Origin: an uncultured Streptomyces sp.
Lineage (GTDB): Bacteria; Actinomycetota; Actinomycetes; Streptomycetales; Streptomycetaceae
DNA length: 64,000 bases
NCBI RefSeq assembly: GCF_947488945.1
Contig: NZ_CANLBS010000011.1
Coordinates: 124,001 to 188,000 of the forward strand
Direction: 5' to 3'
The notes under the pieces are model-generated. The model did no database searches, was not told the origin of the DNA, and worked only from the letters and a program-made list of their open reading frames with translations. Below, piece after piece: positions 59,289 to 64,000 of the stretch (its first letter is position 1; the number at the start of each line of letters is the position of its first letter). The position numbers and the translations under genes were made by a program.

Positions 59289-59501
59289 TCACACGGTGAA
59301 CTCTCCGGACTTGACGCCCGCGACGAAGGACGCGAACGCGGTGGCGGGGAAGGCGAGCACGGGGCCGCCGGGGTTCTTGGAGTCGCGGACGGGGACCACG
59401 CCGCTGTCGGCGGCCACAGCGGGTGCCCACTCCACGCAGGAACCGCCGTTGTCGCTGTAGGAGGACTTGATCCAGAGGGGGGAGGGGGGATCGGTCGTCA
59501 T
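59289..59501 (-). CDS. DUF397 protein, duplicate copy
   Basis: 70 residues starting MTTDPPSPLWIKSSYSDNGG. DUF397 proteins follow Scr1-type XRE regulators in actinobacteria and act as their small partner (a BldB/AbaA-orf-like system affecting development and antibiotics). It differs from the other copy at only four residues (P5S, P8S, S21T, V29L counted toward the second copy). GAAAGGG precedes an ATG start. Its own XRE partner is reduced to a remnant. Confidence 0.87.
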   Translation of the reverse strand: MTTDPPSPLWIKSSYSDNGGSCVEWAPAVAADSGVVPVRDSKNPGGPVLAFPATAFASFVAGVKSGEFTV

Positions 59502-59581
59502 GGGGTGCCCTTTCGTACCTGATGAATCACGGTCACAGAAGTCCACCGGGACGGAGCTGCTCGCTGCAACTGAGAGTAGGG
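59498..59581 (-). pseudogene. Remnant of an XRE regulator C-terminus
   Basis: In the frame overlapping the duplicate DUF397 start, the reading YSQLQ, then SVTVIHQVRKGTP and a TGA aligns with the last residues of the intact XRE protein (YHQLQ, SVAMINEVRKGTP). About 27 codons are recognisable; upstream sequence bears no resemblance. Confidence 0.6.
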
Positions 59582-59685
59582 CGTGGGGTGGAGGGCCGGA
59601 AACCCCACCGCTCGACGCGGGGTCAGGGTGTGCCGCCGCCCGCCCCGCCGCCCCGTCCCGACCCACTCCGGCCGCACGACAGAGC

Positions 59686-59726
59686 GGGCCCCGCTGCACA
59701 TTCCCTCGGGAAGTGCAGCGGGGCCC
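59686..59726 (-). terminator. Two-tier terminator behind the second DUF397 gene
   Basis: GGGCCCCGCTGCAC pairs with GTGCAGCGGGGCCC over 14 bp; after one unpaired A, TTCCC-TC-GGGAA adds 5 bp. It starts 31 bases past the stop. The left copy of the duplication retains only the outer CGGGGCCC half. Confidence 0.8.
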
Positions 59727-59756
59727 TTAGCGTGGTGCGGCGGGCGCGCGCCACGG

Positions 59757-59969
59757 TCACACGGTGAACTCTCCGGACTTGACGCCCGCGACGAAGGACG
59801 CGAACGCGGTGGCGGGGAAGGCGAGCACGGGGCCGCCGGGGTTCTTGGAGTCGCGGACGGGGACCACGCCGCTGTCGGCGGCCAGGGCGGGCGCCCACTC
59901 CACGCAGGTACCGCCGTTGTCGCTGTAGGAGGACTTGATCCAGAGGGAAGAGGGGGAATCGGTCGTCAC
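59757..59969 (-). CDS. DUF397 protein, XRE-linked copy
   Basis: 70 residues starting at a GTG (59969) that overlaps the XRE stop codon (GTGA). Contains SPSSLWIKSSYSDNGGTC and GVVPVRDSKNPGGPVLAFPA, standard for DUF397. It is expected to be co-translated with, and bind to, the XRE regulator upstream. Nearly identical to the duplicate at 59.3 kb. A strong two-tier terminator follows. Confidence 0.9.
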   Translation of the reverse strand: MTTDSPSSLWIKSSYSDNGGTCVEWAPALAADSGVVPVRDSKNPGGPVLAFPATAFASFVAGVKSGEFTV

Positions 59970-60826
59970 GGGGTGCCCTTTCGTACCTCGTTGATCATGG
60001 CCACGGATGCCTCCTGGGAGAGGGCCACGGTTTGCAGTTGATGGTAGGCCCTGATCAGCGGCAGTACGGAGGTGAGCTCTCTGTCCAGTTGTCCACTGGT
60101 CTCGGACTCGACGTATGAAAGCACCGAACGATCGGACAGAGTGAGCAGGTTGACCACTCGATTGAAGGGGCGGAGTTCCCCCAGGGTGTAGGGGGTCACC
60201 TGCAACACGGTGTGCGGCAGCTGGGCGAACTCGACCAGGTGGGTTAACTGCCGGTCCATGACGTCAGGCCCTCCGACCGGCCGCCGGATGCAGCTTTCGT
60301 CCAGCACGACGATCATGACCGGCGGGACGCGGCGCACCAGCGCGGCCTGCCGCGTGGTCAGGAACTCGACCCGCTCCGCCGCCTGCTCCGGGGTGATGGT
60401 CCCACGCTTCACGTGGCCGTTTCCCAGCGCCGCCGCATATTCCGGGATTTGGAGTAGTCCGGGGATCACTCCGACTTCGAACAGACGGATCTCCGCCGCC
60501 CGCGCCTCGTGCCCCACGTACTCGGGAAAGCCCTCCAGCAGGCTGCCGTTGCGCAGCTCGCCCCAGGCGCGTTCGAACGAATCCGGCGTGTCGATGAGGC
60601 CCAGGGTGGTGTCCAGGCTCCGCGAAAAGCGACGCGTTGGAGGCTTGAGACCAGTTTCCACGGCGGAGATGTGTCTGCCCGAGTAGCCGATCTGCGTGCC
60701 GAGTTCGTTCTGCGTCCAGCCCCGTGCTTCCCGCGACGTGCGCAGACGGGCGCCGAAAGCTGCAGCCGGCCCCGCCTCCGGGTTCAGTTCCTTGCGGTTT
60801 ACCAATGTGCTCTTCACTACGAGCAC
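59966..60826 (-). CDS. XRE/Scr1-family regulator (HTH + DUF5753)
   Basis: 286 residues from a GTG at 60826; a GTG at 60817 is an alternative, and neither has a ribosome site. The helix-turn-helix reads RLRTSREARGWTQNELGTQI then GYSGRHISAVETGLKPPT (about 28-65). The larger DUF5753 domain follows, including LFEVGVIPGLLQIPEYAAAL and VLDESCIRRPVGG. Such regulators pair with DUF397 proteins as actinobacterial regulatory modules that resemble toxin-antitoxin sets; each strain has many. Stop and DUF397 start overlap. Confidence 0.92.
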   Translation of the reverse strand: MLVVKSTLVNRKELNPEAGPAAAFGARLRTSREARGWTQNELGTQIGYSGRHISAVETGLKPPTRRFSRSLDTTLGLIDTPDSFERAWGELRNGSLLEGFPEYVGHEARAAEIRLFEVGVIPGLLQIPEYAAALGNGHVKRGTITPEQAAERVEFLTTRQAALVRRVPPVMIVVLDESCIRRPVGGPDVMDRQLTHLVEFAQLPHTVLQVTPYTLGELRPFNRVVNLLTLSDRSVLSYVESETSGQLDRELTSVLPLIRAYHQLQTVALSQEASVAMINEVRKGTP

Positions 60827-60843
60827 GTTGAGGACAGAGGCGA

Positions 60844-60886
60844 CTGTAGGTCACGCTGTGCCCCCTTCGTAGCGGAATGACTACAG
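60844..60886. promoter_or_regulatory. Dyad in the XRE/small-protein divergent gap
   Basis: CTGTAG (60844-60849) and CTACAG (60881-60886) are complementary 6-bp arms; GGTCAC (60849) and GTGACC (60891) form an offset second pair. Possible XRE autoregulatory site. Confidence 0.4.
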
Positions 60887-60900
60887 AGAGGTGACCACGC

Positions 60901-61131
60901 ATGGTCACGCCATCCCTCCCACGGCTGGGAGCTGTTGTGGTGGACGCCGGCGTGCAGGGGCGCATCGGAGAGTTCCGGGGCGTCTCCGGCCCCTACTGGT
61001 CCCTGCGCCCCCTCGGCGGGGGACGCGAGTGGGAGGCCGAGCCGGCCATAGTGCGACCTGCCACCCCCGAGGAACGTATGCGCGCCGGAGTGGCGCGGGA
61101 CAACGCGCGCAGCCGGGGGGCACGGCTGTGA
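60901..61131 (+). CDS. Small conserved Streptomyces protein
   Basis: 76 residues behind GAGAGGTG. Sequence pattern VVVDAGVQGRIGEFRGVSGPYWSLRPLGGGREWEAEP then VRPATPEER and NARSRG recurs in small Streptomyces proteins often encoded beside XRE/DUF397 genes. Likely a compact beta-barrel-like fold with a short helix; function unknown. Its stop overlaps the next GTG (GTGA). Confidence 0.8.
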   Translation: MVTPSLPRLGAVVVDAGVQGRIGEFRGVSGPYWSLRPLGGGREWEAEPAIVRPATPEERMRAGVARDNARSRGARL

Positions 61132-61301
61132 GCGGGACGTGTAGCCGTATGCCCGTCGCGTGCCCGGAGTGCCGTGCGTTCGACCGGGCCGAGCGTCGTG
61201 CCGAACTGGACGGCGACCACAGCCGCGCCACGGACCAGCGCGTGCTGCGCCGTCGTCACCAGGCCGAGGCGCATCCGGGGGGCGGCCATGGCGCACGTTG
61301 A
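61128..61301 (+). CDS. 57-residue CxxC-containing protein
   Basis: GTG start overlapping the preceding stop. Contains PVACPECRAFDRAERRAEL, then RATDQRVLRRRHQAEAHPG. The single CPEC pair plus downstream His residues could bind a metal; the second half is a charged helix. Similar short proteins occur with the preceding family in Streptomyces. It overlaps the NUDIX gene start by 14 bases. Function unknown. Confidence 0.65.
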   Translation: MSGTCSRMPVACPECRAFDRAERRAELDGDHSRATDQRVLRRRHQAEAHPGGGHGAR

Positions 61302-61794
61302 CTTCGTCGTTCCGCTCCCGCGCCGGGTCGGGGCGCTGGTCCTGGTCCGTGATCCGGGCGGCGCCGTGCTCATGGTGAAGCCGGCGCACGGGGCGTGGCG
61401 GTTGCCCGGCGGCAGCGCGTGCGGCGACGAGTCGGTCCCGGAGGCAGCGACGCGCGAACTGCGGGAGCAGACCGGCCTCCGGTGCGTTCTTCGCCGTTAC
61501 TTCGTGCTGGACCATGTGCGTGCCGACTTCGGGAGCCGCGAACCCTGTGGGCTGCACGTCGTCCGCGACGGCGGTGTCGTCTGCGCCACGGACGCCGCCC
61601 GCGTACGGATTCCCGAGGCCGCGACGGACGACGTGTCCGGCCTCCGCCGGGTGCCCGTGGACCAGCTCCACTCGCTGTGTCCCCTGCACCAGGAAGGGCG
61701 CATCCGCCAGGCCGTGGACGCGAGCGACCGGGGCTTCGGGCTGCCACTGCTGGTGGACGGCGCACCCTTCGCGCACGCGGGCCGGTCCGGCTGA
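61288..61794 (+). CDS. NUDIX-domain protein with an altered NUDIX box
   Basis: 168 residues from an ATG behind GGGGGG. NUDIX fold: VGALVLVRDPGGAVLMVKPA, then the box GGSACGDESVPEAATRELRE continuing QTGL. The box fits G-x5-E-x7-RE-U-x-E-E-x-G-U except that the second Glu of the EE pair is Gln, so metal binding and hydrolysis may be weakened. The C-terminal third (LRRVPVDQLHSLCPLHQEGR) is typical of actinobacterial NUDIX proteins. Operon with two small proteins next to the XRE module. Confidence 0.82.
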   Translation: MAHVDFVVPLPRRVGALVLVRDPGGAVLMVKPAHGAWRLPGGSACGDESVPEAATRELREQTGLRCVLRRYFVLDHVRADFGSREPCGLHVVRDGGVVCATDAARVRIPEAATDDVSGLRRVPVDQLHSLCPLHQEGRIRQAVDASDRGFGLPLLVDGAPFAHAGRSG

Positions 61795-61802
61795 CGCCGA
61801 GG

Positions 61803-61846
61803 CCCGCCCGATCACCCCCGCCGTGGGACGGCGGTGATCGGGCGGG
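61803..61846. terminator. Bidirectional terminator
   Basis: CCCGCCCGATCACC pairs with GGTGATCGGGCGGG over 14 bp; a 3-base bulge is followed by GCCGT-GGG-ACGGC. It lies between the convergent NUDIX and NmrA-type genes. Confidence 0.75.
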
Positions 61847-61940
61847 TCACCACTCCCCGTCTCCTCCCTCGCGCCACGCCGTCCGCGCGTACGGGGCCAA
61901 CTCTGTTCCTTCTCCGACCGGTTCGGCGGAGCCGTTCGCG

Positions 61941-62756
61941 TCAGCTCGTGCCGGGGCGCGTCGCGGAGGCGGTGTCCGCCGCGACGGCGAGTGGATCGGT
62001 GAGCGGTCGGCCGAGCAGCCCGACCAGGTCGGGGCCGGTGCCGTCGAGGAAGCCGTGCCGGACACTCGTGGCGATCGAGGCGAGCATCGACGGCTGGAAC
62101 GGCAGCAAGCCGTCGTCGGCGAGCAACCGCGCCCGGTACTCGCCGAGTCCGATCGTCCGGTGCGTGACGCCGAGACGTCCGGCGACGCCCGCGGCGGTGA
62201 TCGGCTCGCCCACCAGGTCGTAGGTCTTGCCGGCGTGGGGCGCCGGGTCGAGGGCGACCACGGCCGCGGCTGCGGCCAGGTCCGCTCGCGCCACCGCGGA
62301 GAGGGTGCCGTCCCCGAACGGTGACTCCAGGCCGTCCGGCGTCCAGGTCAGCAGCGCGCCGAACAGTTCGGCGTACAACCCGTTGCGCAGAATCGTCCAT
62401 CCGAGACCGCCGGTCCGGACCATCCGCTCCGTGGCCCGGTGCGCGAGCGCGAACCCGAGATGATCGCCCGCGCCGGTCAGGCTGGTGTAGACGACGTGGG
62501 AGACGCCGTCGCGAGCCGCGGCATCCAGAACGGCGCGGTGACGTGCGAGGACCCGGTCGTCCTCCGCGTATCCCGCGGAGACGAGAACCAGGGTCGAGAC
62601 GCCCGTGAGGTCCAGGCTCGCGGGGTGGTCGAAGTCGAGGTGGCGCCGGCCCTCGGCGGGCGTACGGCTGCCGCCCAGGGCGGGCGCATCGCGCTCGGCC
62701 AACGCCCGGAGCGTGAGGGAGGCCAGTTGTCCGTTGGCGCCGGTCACCATGATCAT
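61941..62756 (-). CDS. NmrA/QOR2-type NAD(P)H quinone oxidoreductase or sensor
   Basis: 271 residues from an ATG at 62756 with AGGAGA nine bases upstream. Atypical SDR with MIMVTGANGQLASLTLRALA as nucleotide loop, VLVSAGYAEDDRVLARHRAV and YTSLTGAG. This matches NAD(P)H-dependent quinone reductases of the QOR2 group and related NmrA proteins. The divergent HxlR gene copies the qor2-qorR arrangement known from Corynebacterium, so redox-responsive expression is inferred. Convergent with the NUDIX gene. Confidence 0.87.
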   Translation of the reverse strand: MIMVTGANGQLASLTLRALAERDAPALGGSRTPAEGRRHLDFDHPASLDLTGVSTLVLVSAGYAEDDRVLARHRAVLDAAARDGVSHVVYTSLTGAGDHLGFALAHRATERMVRTGGLGWTILRNGLYAELFGALLTWTPDGLESPFGDGTLSAVARADLAAAAAVVALDPAPHAGKTYDLVGEPITAAGVAGRLGVTHRTIGLGEYRARLLADDGLLPFQPSMLASIATSVRHGFLDGTGPDLVGLLGRPLTDPLAVAADTASATRPGTS

Positions 62757-62782
62757 GTGTTTCCGTCTCCTGCCGTGGTTCT

Positions 62783-62810
62783 GTTCAGTAACTACGGTGA
62801 GAGCCTGAAC
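62783..62810. promoter_or_regulatory. Candidate HxlR operator
   Basis: GTTCAG (62783-62788) and CTGAAC (62805-62810) are complementary arms 16 bases apart, with AGTAACT (62787-62793) overlapping the first. It sits between the divergent NmrA-type and HxlR genes. Confidence 0.5.
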
Positions 62811-62842
62811 CGGCCGTGACGGGTCTACAAGGAGGCACTTTC

Positions 62843-63337
62843 GTGTCAGTGACGCACACCGGTGTGACCGCCGGAACCGACAGGACCGACGCGGCGGGCG
62901 GGACGGCCGGGCCCGCAGGGTCCGCCGGAAGCGACGCGGCCGCCGGGACCGCCGCGCTCGAACCGTGCGGGCGGGCGGACCATCCCGACTGCGGTATCCG
63001 TGACGTCCTCGACCGGGTGGGGGACAAGTGGTCCGTCCTGGTGATCGTGGAACTCGCCAACGGGCCACGGCGCTTCCGCGAGCTCCAGCGCGCTGTCGAG
63101 GGGATCTCGCAGCGCATGCTGACCCTCACGGTGCGCCGGCTGGAACGGGACGGCCTGGTGCTCCGGACCGTGTACCCGACCGTGCCCGCCCAGGTCGACT
63201 ACCGGCTCACCGGGACCGGTGCGAGCCTCACCCATCTCGTCAAGGCGCTCGCCGACTGGTCGTTGGACCACCGGGACGCCATCGCGCACGCCCGGCGGGT
63301 CTACGACGGTGAGCACCCCGACCACGAGATCCGGTGA
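62843..63337 (+). CDS. HxlR/DUF24-family regulator
   Basis: 164 residues from a GTG seven bases after AAGGAGG; the frame is open nine codons earlier but this site decides the start. A 38-residue Ala/Gly/Thr-rich lead precedes the winged helix: GIRDVLDRVGDKWSVLVIVE, FRELQRAVEGISQRMLTLTV, RLERDGLVLRTVYPTVPAQV. Cys42 and Cys50 (EPCGRADHPDCG) lie just before the first helix, where HxlR proteins carry redox-active Cys. Likely represses the divergent NmrA-type gene until oxidised. Confidence 0.92.
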   Translation: MSVTHTGVTAGTDRTDAAGGTAGPAGSAGSDAAAGTAALEPCGRADHPDCGIRDVLDRVGDKWSVLVIVELANGPRRFRELQRAVEGISQRMLTLTVRRLERDGLVLRTVYPTVPAQVDYRLTGTGASLTHLVKALADWSLDHRDAIAHARRVYDGEHPDHEIR

Positions 63338-63452
63338 ACCCGGCAGGTACCGGCGAACACCCGCGAGCACCGGCGAACCACCTGCGGACACCTGCACGGA
63401 CCCGCCCGCACCGGCCGTGCGCATGCGCTGAGGCCGCGAGTCGGCACGCGCG

Positions 63453-63497
63453 ACGGCGGCGGGGCGGAACGCGTCATGCGTTCCGCCCCGCCGCCGT
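63453..63497. terminator. 20-bp perfect bidirectional terminator
   Basis: Arms 63453-63472 and 63478-63497 are exact complements over 20 bp (ACGGCGGCGG... / ...CCGCCGCCGT) with a GTCAT loop. It separates the convergent HxlR and ectD genes. Confidence 0.85.
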
Positions 63498-63558
63498 TCC
63501 ACGCACCGTCGTCCGGGTGTGAGCCGGGGACGCCGGGCTCCGGCGCGTGGTGTCCGTG

Positions 63559-64000
63559 CTACCTCACCGGCGTGAAGTCGCGCGCCCCGATGAACTCGGG
63601 CCGGCGCACCGGGGCCGCGAACGGCTCCTCGGCGGTGTTCTCCACGCTGTTGAAGACGATGAAGACGTTGCTGCGCGGGTACGGGGTGATGTTGTCGCCC
63701 GAGCCGTGCATGGCGTTGCAGTCGAACCAGGTGGCCGAACCGGCGCGCCCGGTGAACAGCTTGATGCCGTGCGCGTCCGCCATCTTCGTCAGCGCCTCGT
63801 CGGACGGAGTGCCCGCGTCCTGCATCTGCAACGACTTCTTGTAGTTGTCCTTGGGCGTCTCGCCGGAGCAGCCGAGGAACGACATGTGCGATCCCGGCAT
63901 GATCATCAGACCGCCGTTGGTGTCGTAGTTCTCGGTCAGCGCGATCGAGACGGAGACGGTGCGCATGTTCGGCAGCCCGTCCTCGGCGTGCCAGGTCTCG
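63559..64000 (-). CDS. ectD: Ectoine hydroxylase (5' part outside the window)
   Basis: The last 146 or so residues. ETWHAEDGLPNMRTVSVSIA, ENYDTNGGLMIMPGSH, GETPKDNYKKSLQMQDAGTP and DCNAMHGSGDN are closely conserved in EctD, the Fe(II)/2-oxoglutarate dioxygenase that makes 5-hydroxyectoine, a compatible solute. The His in MHGSGDN is the distal iron ligand; the first His and Asp ligands lie upstream of the visible part. The protein ends EFIGARDFTPVR. ectABC would be expected beyond the right edge. Confidence 0.95.
   Translation of the reverse strand, partial: ETWHAEDGLPNMRTVSVSIALTENYDTNGGLMIMPGSHMSFLGCSGETPKDNYKKSLQMQDAGTPSDEALTKMADAHGIKLFTGRAGSATWFDCNAMHGSGDNITPYPRSNVFIVFNSVENTAEEPFAAPVRRPEFIGARDFTPVR

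Larger units (their letters stand above)
59251..59989. repeat. Two-copy direct duplication carrying DUF397 genes
   Basis: Blocks of about 270 bp at 59251-59521 and 59719-59989 are nearly identical with a constant 468-bp offset. Each holds a DUF397 gene and its ribosome site. Identity stops at the same point inside the neighbouring XRE coding sequence. Confidence 0.85.

Noticed and set aside
59289..59699. 136-residue extension of the duplicate DUF397 protein
   Set aside because: The extra N-terminal residues come from degenerate XRE and spacer sequence; the ATG at 59501 with GAAAGGG upstream matches the other copy.
1..64000. Secondary-metabolite gene cluster, prophage or transposon
   Set aside because: No polyketide, peptide-synthetase, terpene, phage structural, integrase or transposase genes were seen, and no long terminal inverted repeats.

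Overview
The window is chromosomal DNA of a Streptomyces-type actinomycete. Evidence: very high GC with strong third-position GC bias, frequent GTG starts, GTGA/ATGA gene overlaps, XRE/DUF397 gene pairs, a mycothiol-type isomerase domain, Tat- and lipobox-exported proteins, ABC sugar importers without their own ATPase, and ectoine hydroxylase (ectD) at the right edge. I see no rRNA, tRNA, CRISPR array, insertion sequence or prophage.

0-16 kb is mostly core or scattered genes: a secreted protein cut by the left edge, a multi-pass membrane protein, dapD, a DUF4232 lipoprotein, a LysR/EamA divergent pair, a TetR/MFS drug-efflux divergent pair with candidate operators, a DUF4287 protein, a Tat-exported PhoX-type (DUF839) phosphatase with a candidate PHO box, a stand-alone PcrA-Tudor-like small protein and a double TerD-domain protein.

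15.3-39.2 kb is a pectin island. Outside the cell: pectin methylesterase, two pectate lyases (PL1, PL3) and a rhamnogalacturonan acetylesterase. Import: a lipoprotein binding protein with two permeases. Inside: a GH43 glycosidase, a Gfo/Idh oxidoreductase and a PmoA-like protein in one coupled operon. Central metabolism is oxidative: uronate dehydrogenase (udh), 5-dehydro-4-deoxyglucarate dehydratase (kdgD), an IlvD/Edd-type sugar-acid dehydratase plus a second DHDPS-family enzyme (arabonate-type branch), and a ketoglutarate-semialdehyde dehydrogenase, giving 2-oxoglutarate. GntR/FadR and IclR regulators and an ECF sigma factor with a membrane partner sit inside. udh and kdgD face each other across two consensus promoters, each with a copy of the same TTCAC-N4-GTGGA element at its start site. 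A coupled gene of unknown function follows kdgD.

39.2-44.8 kb is mixed: a Tat-type FAD oxidase (cholesterol oxidase II-like), two GNAT proteins (one fused to a P-loop kinase domain), a small membrane protein and a FrnE-like DsbA oxidoreductase. 44.9-56.5 kb is a second sugar locus: two cytoplasmic (alpha/alpha)6 glycosidases, a TIM-barrel isomerase and an MDR dehydrogenase on the minus strand, facing an ABC importer, a ROK regulator, a Gfo/Idh oxidoreductase and a 42-aa membrane protein. Their divergent promoters share one -35 position.

56.5-64 kb holds a PLP enzyme with a probable leaderless start, a frameshifted VOC gene, a VOC-MDMPI fusion, an XRE/DUF397 pair with a duplicated DUF397 copy and an XRE gene remnant, small companion proteins, a NUDIX protein, an NmrA/HxlR redox-type pair and truncated ectD. 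Convergent gene pairs are usually separated by long perfect hairpins. Coordinates, motifs and hairpins were read by eye; no database search was run, so family names rest on recognised motifs and overall resemblance.
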